DNA of 61,863 nucleotides from Streptomyces sp. WAC05374 (GCF_004353505.1 NZ_SMNQ01000029.1:1-61863); one strand, 5' to 3'. Counted from the first letter of the stretch, positions 34,682 to 43,778 are shown. The notes: generated from the letters alone by a model not told the origin. A program made the numbers and translations.

Positions 34682-35308
34682 GTGCGCCATCTGTCCGCCC
34701 CCGTCCGATGGGCCGTCACCGCGCTGGCGGTAGCGGCCTCCGCAGGCTCCGTCAGCGGTTGCATGAGTGTCTCCGACGCGGGCGCGAAGCCGGGTCCCGC
34801 CCGGACCGCCGGCCCGTCGGGGGCCGCGGCGGCCGAGCCGGACGGCGGTGCCCACGTGCCGGGCGGCCGGCACGACGTACGCACCGGGCACGGCGTGGAG
34901 GGCGAGGCGGGCGCGCCGGGCGAGGAGGACGGGGCGTCGCCGGAGCCGGGTGACGCGAGTGGTCCGGCGACGCCGTCGGCCGCGCCGTCCGGGAAGCCGT
35001 CGGCGGGCGGCACGCCCGGTGCGCGGCCCGCCCGGCCGCCGGCCCCCTCGCCGACCGGTGGCGGTGGCGGCGCGGACGGCGGGGGCGGGGCCTCGCCGAG
35101 CCAGCAGCCGACGCCGCCGGAGCCCACGCCGCCGCCGGAGCCGACGCCCCCCTCGACGCCGCCCGCCGAGCCGAGCCCGGACCCGTCGGACCCGCCGTCC
35201 GCCTCGCCGGCCGCCGACACCCGTACGCAGGCGATGGGCGCGCCGGAGGACCGGTGGGACGGGCCGGGGGCGGAACCGGAGGCGTCGCCGCAGGTCGCGC
35301 CCGCGTGA
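34682..35308 (+). CDS. Pro/Gly-rich putative lipoprotein
   Basis: The 208-residue protein has a signal sequence with a lipobox (VSGC at ~residue 28), then a low-complexity chain rich in Pro, Ser, Gly, Ala and acidic residues, with PTPPEPTPPPEPTPPSTPP typical of a wall-spanning stalk. There is no folded domain that I recognise. GTG 34682 is chosen because GGAGG lies seven bases upstream and the signal peptide then starts at residue 1. An in-frame start at 34625 would bury the signal. Function unknown. Confidence 0.65.
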   Translation: MRHLSAPVRWAVTALAVAASAGSVSGCMSVSDAGAKPGPARTAGPSGAAAAEPDGGAHVPGGRHDVRTGHGVEGEAGAPGEEDGASPEPGDASGPATPSAAPSGKPSAGGTPGARPARPPAPSPTGGGGGADGGGGASPSQQPTPPEPTPPPEPTPPSTPPAEPSPDPSDPPSASPAADTRTQAMGAPEDRWDGPGAEPEASPQVAPA

Positions 35309-35378
35309 CGGGGCGCGGCGCGGGCGGCGGTGAGGGCGCGCGGTGAGGGACGTCACAGGCGGGGTGACGTGGACCGGT

Positions 35379-35408
35379 TTGCGCTGAGTGGGGGAGAGTG
35401 CGTATGGT
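35379..35408 (+). promoter_or_regulatory. Candidate promoter of the DEAD-box helicase gene
   Basis: TTGCGC and TATGGT are 18 bp apart and would give a ~160-base untranslated leader containing at least one GCGCC-rich hairpin (~35458-35485). Long leaders are common on RNA-helicase and cold-shock genes. Tentative. Confidence 0.4.
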
Positions 35409-35574
35409 GGTAGATCGTTTGATCCCATGTTCCCCTTTGCCCGGCGCCACTACCGAGAGCGCCGCGTGTGGCGCGTACTCTCCCTTGCCGTGGCTGACCG
35501 CATAGAGGCGGTCGAATTGCGAAACACGGAGTTGACGGGCGCGTGCCGAGACTCCGGAAGGTTTCGCATTTCGC

Positions 35575-37713
35575 ATGTCCATTTTCAGTCCTGACCACGC
35601 CGTCATGCCCGAGAACGACGAGATCGTCGAGGTTCTCGCCGAAGACGCCCCCGAGGCTCCCGAGCAGGAGGCGGCGGACGAGGCGCAGGTCACCTTCGGC
35701 GATCTGGGTCTGCCCGAGGGCATCGTCCGCAAGCTCGCCCAGAACGGCGTGACCACCCCCTTCCCGATCCAGGCCGCGACCATCCCGGACGCCCTGGCCG
35801 GCAAGGACATCCTCGGCCGCGGCCGCACCGGCTCCGGCAAGACCCTCTCCTTCGGTCTGCCGCTGCTCGCCACCCTGGCCGGCGGCCACACCGACAAGAA
35901 GAAGCCCCGCGGCGTCATCCTCACCCCGACCCGTGAGCTCGCCATGCAGGTCGCCGACGCCCTCCAGCCGTACGGTGACGTCCTCGGCCTCAAGATGAAG
36001 GTCGTCTGCGGCGGCACGTCCATGGGCAACCAGATCTACGCCCTGGAGCGCGGCGTCGACATCCTCGTCGCCACCCCGGGCCGGCTGCGCGACATCATCA
36101 ACCGCGGCGCCTGCTCGCTGGAGGCCGTGCAGATCGCGGTCCTCGACGAGGCCGACCAGATGGCCGACCTGGGCTTCATGCCCGAGGTCACCGAGCTGCT
36201 CGACCAGGTCCCCGAGGGCGGCCAGCGTCTTCTCTTCTCCGCCACCCTGGAGAACGAGATCGACAGCCTGGTCAAGCGCTACCTCGTCGACCCGGTCACC
36301 CACGAGGTCGACCCGTCCGCCGGTGCCGTCACCACGATGACCCACCACGTCCTGGTCGTGAAGCCCAAGGACAAGGCGCCCGTCACCGCCGCGATCGCCG
36401 CCCGCAAGGGCCGCACCATCATCTTCGTCCGCACCCAGCTCGGCGCCGACCGCATCGCCGAGCAGCTCCGCGAGGCGGGCGTGAAGGCCGACGCGCTGCA
36501 CGGCGGCATGACGCAGGGCGCCCGTACGCGCACCCTGGCCGACTTCAAGGACGGGTACGTCAACGCGCTCGTCGCCACCGACGTCGCCGCGCGCGGCATC
36601 CACGTCGACGGCATCGACCTGGTCCTGAACGTGGACCCGGCCGGCGACCACAAGGACTACCTGCACCGCTCGGGCCGTACGGCCCGCGCCGGCAAGTCCG
36701 GTGTGGTCGTGTCGCTGGCGCTGCCGCACCAGCGCCGCCAGATCTTCCGCCTGATGGAGGACGCGGGCGTCGACGCCACGCGCCACATCGTGGGCGGTGC
36801 CGGGGCGTTCGACCCGGAGGTCGCCGAGATCACCGGCGCCCGGTCGCTGACCGAGGTGCAGGCCGACTCCGCGAACAACGCCGCCAAGCAGGCCGAGCGC
36901 GAGGTCGCCGACCTCACCAAGCAGCTCGAGCGGCTCCAGCGCCGTGCCGTGGAGCTGCGGGAGGAGGCCGACCGCCTGGTCGCCCGTGCCGCCCGTGAGC
37001 GCGGCGACGACCCGGAGACGGCCGTCGCCGAGGTGACGGAGGCCGCCGAGGCCGAGGTGCAGGCCGCGATCGCGTCCGTACCGGCGCAGCCGGCCCGTGA
37101 CTCCCGCGACGAGCGTCCGTCCTCCTACGAGCGCCGTGACCGCCGCGACGAGCGGGGCAACTACGAGCGCCGCGACCGCGACGACCGTGGTGGCCGTTCC
37201 TTCGAGCGCCGTGACGACCGCCGGGACAACGACCGTGGCGGCTTCCGCCGTGACGACCGTCCCTCGGGCGGCTTCCGCCGCGACGACCGCCGGGACAACG
37301 ACCGTCCGTCCGGTGGCTTCCGCCGCGACGACCGTCGTGACGACCGCCGGGACAACGACCGTGGCGGCTTCCGTCGCGACGACCGTCCCTCGGGCGGCTT
37401 CCGCCGGGACAACGACCGTCCGTCCGGTGGCTTCCGCCGCGACGACCGTCCCTCCGGTGGCTTCCGTCGTGACGACCGCCGGGACAACGACCGTGGCGGC
37501 TTCCGTCGCGACGACCGCCCCACCGGCGGCCACCGTGGCAGCGACCGTCCGTTCAACCGCGACCGTCGTGACGACCGCCCCTCGGGCGGCGGCTTCCGCA
37601 CCGGCGGCCACGAGCGCCCCTACGGCCGCCGTGACGACCACCGCGGTGGCTCCAACTCCGGCTCCTCCTTCGGGCGCCGCGACGACAAGCCGCGCTGGAA
37701 GCGCAACGGCTGA
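35575..37713 (+). CDS. DEAD-box RNA helicase with repetitive Arg/Asp/Gly-rich tail
   Basis: The 712-residue helicase has a complete core: Q motif TTPFPIQAATIP (~60-71), Walker A GRTGSGKT (~84-91), PTRELA, DEAD-type box VLDEADQMADLGF (~193), SAT in LLFSATLE, and YLHRSGRTARAGKSG (VI, ~360). It probably remodels rRNA or mRNA, as RhlE/CsdA proteins do. After ~residue 440 comes a coiled-coil segment (AAKQAEREVADLTKQLERLQRRAVELREEADRL, in parts) and from ~500 a disordered tail of repeated RRDDRPSGGF and RRDNDRGGF units, likely an RNA-binding, phase-separation-prone region. Start ATG 35575 or 35605 is possible. A strong terminator follows. Confidence 0.95.
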   Translation: MSIFSPDHAVMPENDEIVEVLAEDAPEAPEQEAADEAQVTFGDLGLPEGIVRKLAQNGVTTPFPIQAATIPDALAGKDILGRGRTGSGKTLSFGLPLLATLAGGHTDKKKPRGVILTPTRELAMQVADALQPYGDVLGLKMKVVCGGTSMGNQIYALERGVDILVATPGRLRDIINRGACSLEAVQIAVLDEADQMADLGFMPEVTELLDQVPEGGQRLLFSATLENEIDSLVKRYLVDPVTHEVDPSAGAVTTMTHHVLVVKPKDKAPVTAAIAARKGRTIIFVRTQLGADRIAEQLREAGVKADALHGGMTQGARTRTLADFKDGYVNALVATDVAARGIHVDGIDLVLNVDPAGDHKDYLHRSGRTARAGKSGVVVSLALPHQRRQIFRLMEDAGVDATRHIVGGAGAFDPEVAEITGARSLTEVQADSANNAAKQAEREVADLTKQLERLQRRAVELREEADRLVARAARERGDDPETAVAEVTEAAEAEVQAAIASVPAQPARDSRDERPSSYERRDRRDERGNYERRDRDDRGGRSFERRDDRRDNDRGGFRRDDRPSGGFRRDDRRDNDRPSGGFRRDDRRDDRRDNDRGGFRRDDRPSGGFRRDNDRPSGGFRRDDRPSGGFRRDDRRDNDRGGFRRDDRPTGGHRGSDRPFNRDRRDDRPSGGGFRTGGHERPYGRRDDHRGGSNSGSSFGRRDDKPRWKRNG
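37185..37600 (+). repeat. Degenerate tandem repeats inside the helicase tail
   Basis: About a dozen copies of a ~27-36-bp unit (core GGCTTCCGCCGCGACGACCG and variants) code for R/D/G-rich decapeptide-like units (RRDDRPSGGF). Arrays like this change copy number easily by slippage, so the unit number may vary between strains. Confidence 0.85.
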
Positions 37714-37743
37714 GGCCGCGACGGCCGACGCGTAACGCACTGA

Positions 37744-37780
37744 CCAGGGCCCGTATCCCGCACAGGGATACGGGCCCTGG
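37744..37780 (+). terminator. Terminator of the DEAD-box helicase gene
   Basis: A 16-base perfect stem starting CCAGGGCCCGTATCCC with its complement around GCACA, 31 bases past the stop. Confidence 0.88.
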
Positions 37781-37898
37781 CCTGTTACGATCCGGCTCAC
37801 TCGCAGCGGGGGGCGCGGCCGGGGGGATCTTCGGGCCGGCGCACGGTGCCTTTGCACGACTCCCCGCGCACTCTGCACTTTTCCTGGGGAGGACCTGA

Positions 37899-40800
37899 GT
37901 GCCCCGACGCGCTCTCATACGCCATTCCATCGCCGCCGTCGCGGCGGTGACGCTTGTTTCCGGGGTGGGGCCGCTCGCCTCGCCGGCGGTCGCCGACGAC
38001 GCGCCGGGCGTCGTCTTCGAGGCCACCCCGGCCGCCCACCCGAGGAGCGTGATCCCGCTCTCCGCCGGCCCGACCGGCTACCTGCGGTACGAAGAGGGCC
38101 GCGGCCACTTCTGGTCCACGTACTCCGGGACGACGCATCCCGTGTACAACACGGCCGAGGGCCCGGAGGAGGGCGCCACCTACGGCGCCGGCTCCGATGT
38201 CATCGCCGCGCTCGGGACCGGCCCCACCAGCGCGGGGCGCGTCCGGCTGTTCGACCCCGTCGCCGGGACCAACCAGTACGTCGACGTGCCCTCCGGCCAC
38301 CGGTACGTCGGTGCGTACGGCTCCACGGTCGTGACGTACAGCCAGGCGAGCAGCACCGCCGAGCCCGAGTGGCACACGCACCAGTTGTCCGGCGGCACGG
38401 TCGCGAGCACGCAGGTGACCGGCTGGCCGGCCGGGGCCGAACGGCCGTACAAAATCCAGTCGGCCGGTGCCGACGGGATGGTGACGTCCTCGAGGAAGGA
38501 CGGTGTGACCCGTCCGGTGTGGATCGGCGGCGGACAGGTGCGGGAGCTCGCCCGCACCACGACCGCCGGGACGGCTTCGACCGTGCTCACCCCCGGCCAC
38601 GTCGTGGAGTGGACCGTGGACGGCAAGGTCGCCTTCTACGCCAAGGACGGCGTGACGCCCGGGGGCGCGCTGGCCCAGGCCCGGACCGCGGACCTGCCGT
38701 ACCAGCAGGGCGACAGGCTCCTCGGGATCATCGGCGAGCAGGCGTTCGTTGCCCGCCAGTCGGGGCTGGGCGGGACCGCCCCGTACCGCGTCGTGACCGT
38801 GCCGCTCACCGGAGGGGCCGAGACCACCGTCCTCGCGTACGCACGCGCCCACGCGCAGCCCACGCCCGACGGCACCAAGCTGCTGCTGGTCGGCGGGGAC
38901 AGCGCCGACGCGCTGGGCGTCCAGCTCGTCGGCCTCACGGACTCGGCGCCCACGGTCACCCGACTGACCGGCATCAGGCCCATGACGTCCATGCCGCGCT
39001 CCTTCGGCTTCGCCAACGGCACGCTGTACTCGCTGGAGCGGATGACGGACCTGAGCAACGCGTTCCGCACCCGGACCATGTCGGTCGCCGGCGCGCTGGC
39101 GGCCGGTGCCACGCAGGACCTCGGCACGCTCGGCATGGACCTCACCGGCTGCACCGACAGCGAGGGGTGCCCGGAGATCACGGCCACGGGCGACGGCCGC
39201 CTGCTGCTCCGGCCGGACTCCAACCAGGGCCGGTTCCCGCTGCTGTGGCGGCCCGGTGCCACCCAGGGCACCCCGGTGACCGCCGGCCTCGCCCGGCTGG
39301 AGGCGGTGCACGCGTCCGGGCGCTACCTGACCGCGCACGGCGACCGCCCCGACGGCTCGTACACGGGCCTGATCACGGTCGACCTCGACACCGGCAAGCA
39401 GCTCGCCTCCTTCCCCGCCGTCAGGGCGCTGGACTCCGACCTGTACGGGGACACCGTCTGGGCCGCCGGTGAGGTGGCCGGCACGGTGAAGGGCTACGAC
39501 GCCAGGACCGGCGCGGTGAAGCGGACCGTGAACCTGGGCAGCGGCTGCAAGGCCGAGTCCATCAAGGTGACCGCGCAGTGGCTGAGCTGGGACTGCGCGG
39601 GATGGCCCGCCAAGAGCGGCGTCTTCGACCTCGACAAGAACGTCAACCACGCGACCTCCGAGCCGGTCTCCGAGCTCGGTGACGGCTATGTGGTGTGGGG
39701 CAGCGGCTTCGACGTCAAGGTGACCGACATCCGCGGCGCCCAGCCCGTGCACGTCGCCACCCACCGCGTCGCCGAGGACAACGAGCGGGAGTACAAGTAC
39801 GCCGTCGACGCCGCGGCCGGGCGGATCGCCCTCACCGCCACCACCGACGGCGACATCCGCGTCGTGGACGCGGGCGTGCCCGCCTCCCCGATCGCCCGCA
39901 TCGACGCCGACGTCCCGGCCGCCCAGGACGTCAAGGGCGGTGCCACGCCCTTCAAGCCCCGCTGGTGGCTGTCCAAGCCCGCCGCCTCCTGGCAGCTCAC
40001 CCTGAAGGACGCCGCCGGTACCGTGCGGCGCACCCTGACGGGCGGCGAGGCCCGGGGCGTCCTGGGCGCCGCCTGGGACGGCAAGGACGCGAACGGCGCG
40101 GCGGTCGCCGACGGCGCGTACACCTGGACGCTGACGGCGGTCCCGGCGGACGGGCAGGGCGCCGCCCTCACCCAGACCGGCACGGTCACGCTGTCCGGCG
40201 CCACCGTCGCCCCGGTCACCCCGCCGGCGCGGCGCGACCACAACGGCGACCGTGTCGGTGACCTCGTGTCGCTGAGCTCGGCCGGCACCCTCGCGGTCCG
40301 GTACGGGACGGGCACGGGGACGCTGTCCGGCGCGGTGAGCGGCAGCGGCTGGTCCACCTCCGCGGTCGTGGTGCCCTTCGGGGACCTGAACGGCGACCGG
40401 TGCAACGACGTGCTGGTGCGGATGCCGAACGGTGAGCTGCGGGCCTACCGGCCCGGGTGCGGCAAGCCGCTGGTGCCGACGGCCCCGTACACCTCGCTCG
40501 GCACGGTGTGGGCGCAGTTCAACGTCCTGACCTCGCCCGGCGACCTGACCGGTGACGGCCGGATGGACCTGGTGGCGCGTCAGACGACCACGGGCGACCT
40601 CTACCTGTACGCGGACGACGGCGCCGGCAAGCTCAAGGCGCGCGGCCGGATCGCCACCAACTGGAAGGCGTACCGCGCCGTCGTCGGTGCCGGGGACCTC
40701 AACGGCGACGGCGCCGGCGACCTGCTCGCCGTGGACGGCGCGAACTCGCTGTGGCGGATGAACGGCACGGCGACGGGCACGCTCAAGGCGCGCGCCCTGG

Positions 40801-40994
40801 TGTTCGGCAACAACTGGGCGACCGGCCGCAACGCCTTCGTCGGCGTCGGCGACCTGAACAAGGACGGCAAGGCGGACCTGATCTCCCGCAACGCCGCCGG
40901 TGACCTGCTGCGCAACAGCGGCCACGGCACCGGGTCGTTCGGCTCGACGGCCAGGATCGGGACCGGCTGGCAGGGGTACAAGGGCCTTTTCTGA
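37899..40994 (+). CDS. Large secreted FG-GAP/VCBS-repeat protein
   Basis: The 1031-residue protein has a signal peptide (cut near ADDAPG, ~34). About 640 residues of a probable beta-propeller region follow. Next is a FlgD-like Ig fold (WQLTLKDAAGTVRRTLTG ... AAWDGKDANGAAVADGAYTWTL, ~700-755, in parts). Four to five FG-GAP/VCBS Ca2+-binding repeats finish the protein: GDRVGDLVSLSS, DLNGDRCNDVLVR, DLTGDGRMDLVAR, DLNGDGAGDLLAV and DLNKDGKADLISR. Proteins of this build bind extracellular polymers or cell surfaces, and no catalytic domain is recognised. GTG 37899 follows GGGGAGGACC. The gene downstream codes for another secreted protein. Confidence 0.9.
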   Translation: MPRRALIRHSIAAVAAVTLVSGVGPLASPAVADDAPGVVFEATPAAHPRSVIPLSAGPTGYLRYEEGRGHFWSTYSGTTHPVYNTAEGPEEGATYGAGSDVIAALGTGPTSAGRVRLFDPVAGTNQYVDVPSGHRYVGAYGSTVVTYSQASSTAEPEWHTHQLSGGTVASTQVTGWPAGAERPYKIQSAGADGMVTSSRKDGVTRPVWIGGGQVRELARTTTAGTASTVLTPGHVVEWTVDGKVAFYAKDGVTPGGALAQARTADLPYQQGDRLLGIIGEQAFVARQSGLGGTAPYRVVTVPLTGGAETTVLAYARAHAQPTPDGTKLLLVGGDSADALGVQLVGLTDSAPTVTRLTGIRPMTSMPRSFGFANGTLYSLERMTDLSNAFRTRTMSVAGALAAGATQDLGTLGMDLTGCTDSEGCPEITATGDGRLLLRPDSNQGRFPLLWRPGATQGTPVTAGLARLEAVHASGRYLTAHGDRPDGSYTGLITVDLDTGKQLASFPAVRALDSDLYGDTVWAAGEVAGTVKGYDARTGAVKRTVNLGSGCKAESIKVTAQWLSWDCAGWPAKSGVFDLDKNVNHATSEPVSELGDGYVVWGSGFDVKVTDIRGAQPVHVATHRVAEDNEREYKYAVDAAAGRIALTATTDGDIRVVDAGVPASPIARIDADVPAAQDVKGGATPFKPRWWLSKPAASWQLTLKDAAGTVRRTLTGGEARGVLGAAWDGKDANGAAVADGAYTWTLTAVPADGQGAALTQTGTVTLSGATVAPVTPPARRDHNGDRVGDLVSLSSAGTLAVRYGTGTGTLSGAVSGSGWSTSAVVVPFGDLNGDRCNDVLVRMPNGELRAYRPGCGKPLVPTAPYTSLGTVWAQFNVLTSPGDLTGDGRMDLVARQTTTGDLYLYADDGAGKLKARGRIATNWKAYRAVVGAGDLNGDGAGDLLAVDGANSLWRMNGTATGTLKARALVFGNNWATGRNAFVGVGDLNKDGKADLISRNAAGDLLRNSGHGTGSFGSTARIGTGWQGYKGLF

Positions 40995-41088
40995 GCCCGG
41001 GTACAACCGTCGTGCCGTGCGGGTGGTCCTCACCTCCACGAGGTTCAGGCGGCCACCAGGGGGCTGATCATGATCACCCGCACGGCAC

Positions 41089-41120
41089 GGCGTACCGCAC
41101 TCCCCATCGCGACGGCGCTC
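41089..41120 (+). repeat. Source copy of a 32-bp direct repeat (signal-peptide coding)
   Basis: Begins GGCGTACCGCACTCCCC and ends GACGGCGCTC. Here it codes within ARRTALPIATAL of the signal peptide. Identical to 41664-41695. Confidence 0.97.
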
Positions 41121-41663
41121 GCGGCCACGGTCGCCGCCCTGGGCGCGCCCCCGGCCTCCGCCGCTCCGGCGGGGGACGACGAGGCCGTCATCACGCTCGG
41201 CACCTGGCAGGGCGGCCCGGCCCGGGCCGAGCGGATCGCCCTCGGCGGCTGCAGGCTCACCGTGACCGGCTGGGCCGACCCGGAGGAATGGCGGGGGCTG
41301 TACGAGTACGACCTGCCGGCCACCGGCTCCGTCGAGCCCGGCCCCCGCCGGACCGCCGACTCCGGCTTCTGGGTGCGGTGGCCGTGCGGGCCGCAGGCCG
41401 GGGAGCAGCGCGACGGCTTCGAGTCCCGGCTGTGGGCGCTCGGTGACGGCCGCGTCGGCTACAGCACCCCGCTCGGCGACCAGGAGGCCTCGGGCGGGCA
41501 GGTGCCCAAGAGCCATGCCGCGCTCGGCCGGTGGGAGGCGCCCGACCTGGTGGTGGGGGCGGCGGGGCCGTACATCGTCGTCAACGACACCCGGCGGGGC
41601 GAACAGCTCGTCGGGTCCTTCGACGCCTCCGACCGCGACCCGCTGGGCGAGGCCCAGGGCCTG

Positions 41664-41695
41664 GGCGTACCGCACTCCCCATCGCGACGGCGCTC
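41664..41695 (+). repeat. Inserted copy of the 32-bp direct repeat
   Basis: All 32 bases match 41089-41120, and the flanks do not. It is read in a different frame here and displaces the original stop codon TGA at 41699-41701. Confidence 0.97.
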
Positions 41696-41798
41696 TTCTG
41701 ACGCTCCCGCCCCGCCCGGCGGCACGACGGCGCCCGTTGACCCGATACCCGATCGGATGCCGGGCGCCGTGGGGCTATGCTCAGGGGTGTCCTGCCGA

Positions 41799-41871
41799 GG
41801 GCCGTTAGCTCAATTGGCAGAGCAGCGGACTTTTAATCCGTTGGTTGTGGGTTCGAGTCCCACACGGCCTA
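41799..41871 (+). tRNA. tRNA-Lys (anticodon TTT)
   Basis: Acceptor GGGCCGT/ACGGCCT (G1-U72 wobble), D-arm GCTC...GAGC, anticodon stem GCGGA/TCCGT with loop CTTTTAA, T-arm GTGGG-TTCGAGT-CCCAC, discriminator A. A TATGCT -10-like box lies 18 bases upstream (41776-41781). Confidence 0.98.
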
Positions 41872-42282
41872 CCGATCGGGGCGGCTTTCGTCCCGCCCCG
41901 ACCCGCGTGTCCCGCGGCCCGACCGGATGTTCCGGCCGGGCCGCAGCCCGTAGGAGCGCCCACCGGACGGCGCGCGGCCCGCCGGGACTTGGGTGTCGAC
42001 GACTGCGGCAGCGCCGTGCGGACGCTCACCGACGGGCTGGGCGGAGTGGGGTCGTGAAAGAACGGCAGTGGCCCACCGGAACCATTCGTTGGCGCCGGCA
42101 TGAAAGTCGACCCGCCGGCCCCCCCTCGCCCCGAGCGCCTGGCGTCCTTTCACGCCGGTGTTCATGGCCCGCCCGGGGAGGAAATCGGCGGGGACGTGAG
42201 CGTGCTGGGACCGTCACCAGTGGGTTCGCCGGGATATTGGTTAGGAACCGTGCGCCGGATGGCGTAAGGTGGTGTTCACCGA
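41872..42282. other. Gap between tRNA-Lys and initiator tRNA
   Basis: I see no convincing gene in these 411 bp. The plus-strand frame that is open through here is the run-on of the damaged upstream gene. TTGGTT (42234-42239) and TAAGGT (42265-42270) lie before the initiator tRNA but their spacing is too wide for a good promoter. Confidence 0.5.
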
Positions 42283-42356
42283 CGCGGGGTGGAGCAGCTC
42301 GGTAGCTCGCTGGGCTCATAACCCAGAGGTCGCAGGTTCAAATCCTGTCCCCGCTA
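42283..42356 (+). tRNA. Initiator tRNA-fMet (anticodon CAT)
   Basis: Acceptor CGCGGGG/CCCCGCT has the unpaired 1-72 position (C opposite U) and the anticodon stem ends in GGG/CCC pairs around loop CTCATAA, the two hallmarks of bacterial initiator tRNA. T-arm GCAGG-TTCAAAT-CCTGT, discriminator A. Confidence 0.96.
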
Positions 42357-42362
42357 CTGATG

Positions 42363-42397
42363 ACAAAGGCCCGGTGCATTGCGCACCGGGCCTTTGT
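42363..42397 (+). terminator. Terminator of the initiator tRNA gene
   Basis: The arms ACAAAGGCCCGGTGC and GCACCGGGCCTTTGT flank five bases, seven bases after the tRNA. Confidence 0.9.
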
Positions 42398-42498
42398 CGT
42401 GTCCGGGGCCGGGGTGTCGTCGCTCGGTCGGCGGACGGTGGGTCGCCGCGCGGCGCGGCTCCGGGGAGCCTGGGTGGGGCGCGGTACGGTCCGCAGCC

Positions 42499-43668
42499 GT
42501 GGGCGGAGCGGGCAGGAGACCAGTGCTGGGGCAGCGAGGCCGGGACGACGGCGGCGGGCGCGAGGGGGCCCGGCGGTTCGTTCGCGCGCTGCCCGCCCTG
42601 CTGATCGCGGGAGGTGTGGCGTACGACCTGTCGACCCCGCCGCGCTTCACCGCCGCACCGCTGTTCGCCGCCGCCCCGCTCGTCGCGGCGCCGCTGTTCG
42701 CCGTGTGGGCCACGCTGCTGTCGGGTTCGTTCGCGGTGCTGGCCGTGCTGTTCCTGCACCTCGGCAACGGCACCCTGGGCGAGGTGCAGGCGCTGACCGA
42801 GATCCTCACCGTGGTGGTGGTCGCGGCGCTGGCGCTGCTGATCAACCGGGTGGTGCGGCGCAGTGGTGAGCGGCTCGCCTCGGCGCGGGTGATCGCCGAG
42901 ACCGCGCAGCGGGCCGTGCTGCCGACGCCGGCCGAGCGGATCGGCGGGCTCCAGGTGGCGGCGCGGTACGAGGCGGCGCAGGAGGACGCGTTCATCGGTG
43001 GTGACCTCTTCGCCGTGCAGGACACGCCGTACGGGGTGCGGCTGGTGGTGGGGGACGTACGGGGCAAGGGCCTGGGCGCGGTCGAGGCGGTGGCGGTGGT
43101 CATCGGGGCGTTCCGGGAGGCGGCCGAGCAGGAGAGCTCGCTGGAGGGTGTGGCGCAGCGGCTGGAGCGGGCGCTGGCCCGGGAGGGCACGCGGCGGGAC
43201 GGGCTGGACGCCTTCGAGGGGTTCACCACGGCGGTGCTGGCGGAGGTGGTGCGCGGGGAGGCCGTGGTGCGGGTGGTGGACCGGGGGCACCCGGAGCCGC
43301 TGATGCTGTACGCGGACGGGAGCGTGGCGCTGCTGGAGCAGGTGGAGCCCGCGCTTCCGCTGGGGATGGCCGAGCTGGGGGCGTGGCCGGACCGGGCGTT
43401 CGAGGTGCCCTTCCCGGCGGGGGCGACGCTGCTGCTCTACACGGACGGGCTCTCCGAGGCCCGGGACGCGGCGGGGGTCTTCTACGATCCGGTCGCGCGG
43501 CTGTCGGGACGGCTCTTCCCGGGGCCCGACGCGGTGCTGGACGCGCTCGTGAGCGACGTACGGCGGTATACGGGTGGCGGGGCGACGGACGACCTGGCGC
43601 TGCTGGCGGTCAGCCGGCCGGCGGAGGGGCAGCCGGAGCGGCGCCGGACGATGCCGGTGGTGCCGTAG
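42499..43668 (+). CDS. SpoIIE-type PP2C protein phosphatase, membrane-bound
   Basis: The 389-residue protein has about three N-terminal transmembrane helices (PLFAAAPLVAAPLFAVWATLL, GSFAVLAVLFLHL, ILTVVVVAALALLI; ~25-115) and a cytoplasmic PP2C/SpoIIE domain: VLPTPAERIGGLQVAARYEAA, EDAFIGGDLFAV (~165), VVGDVRGKGLGAVEAVAVV, LLLYTDGLSEARDAAG, and GGATDDLALLAV at the end. Such phosphatases usually dephosphorylate anti-anti-sigma factors. GTG 42499 is chosen since TACGGT lies eight bases upstream (leaderless) and an earlier in-frame start at 42379 falls inside the tRNA terminator hairpin. No kinase partner is adjacent. Confidence 0.88.
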   Translation: MGGAGRRPVLGQRGRDDGGGREGARRFVRALPALLIAGGVAYDLSTPPRFTAAPLFAAAPLVAAPLFAVWATLLSGSFAVLAVLFLHLGNGTLGEVQALTEILTVVVVAALALLINRVVRRSGERLASARVIAETAQRAVLPTPAERIGGLQVAARYEAAQEDAFIGGDLFAVQDTPYGVRLVVGDVRGKGLGAVEAVAVVIGAFREAAEQESSLEGVAQRLERALAREGTRRDGLDAFEGFTTAVLAEVVRGEAVVRVVDRGHPEPLMLYADGSVALLEQVEPALPLGMAELGAWPDRAFEVPFPAGATLLLYTDGLSEARDAAGVFYDPVARLSGRLFPGPDAVLDALVSDVRRYTGGGATDDLALLAVSRPAEGQPERRRTMPVVP

Positions 43669-43765
43669 GGGTCGCGGGGGCGGGCGTGATGGCGGGCGGT
43701 GCGGGGCGGGCGGAGGACGCCGTCGGTACGGTGCGTGATCGGTGGGTGTCACTCCGCTTAGCACT

Positions 43766-43778
43766 TGACGCAGCGTCA
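43766..43778. promoter_or_regulatory. Perfect palindrome TGACGC-A-GCGTCA upstream of the riboswitch
   Basis: This 13-base dyad, at a TTGACG (43765-43770), lies ~180 bp before the riboswitch in a 270-bp stretch with lower GC than neighbours. It looks like an operator for a dimeric regulator. Which one is unknown. Confidence 0.5.

Larger units (their letters stand above)
41070..41695 (+). pseudogene. Secreted protein gene with 3' end altered by a 32-bp duplication
   Basis: ATG 41070 follows AGGGGGCTGATC. A normal signal peptide (MITRTARRTALPIATALAATVAALGAPPASAA, in parts) and a ~165-residue mature domain rich in Trp and Gly (TLGTWQGGPARAERIALGGC...) follow. At 41664-41695 a perfect 32-bp copy of bases 41089-41120 of the same gene interrupts the frame. 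The open frame then runs to 42305, straight through tRNA-Lys and into tRNA-fMet, which no real protein would do. Deleting the 32 bp joins codon CTG (41661-41663) to TTC TGA (41696-41701) and restores a 199-residue protein. Coordinates given end at the inserted segment. No family is recognised. Confidence 0.75.

Noticed and set aside
37161..37601. Minus-strand repetitive SSRRKPPEG-type protein
   Set aside because: It only mirrors the repeats of the helicase tail on the other strand. It has no ribosome-binding site.
37797..41675. Minus-strand open frame of 1292 codons
   Set aside because: Shadow of the FG-GAP protein and the following gene. Open because of the high third-position GC of the real genes.
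41799..41871. tRNA-Lys as the attachment site of an integrated element
   Set aside because: No integrase, no repeated tRNA 3' end within the window, and the 32-bp repeat is unrelated to the tRNA sequence.
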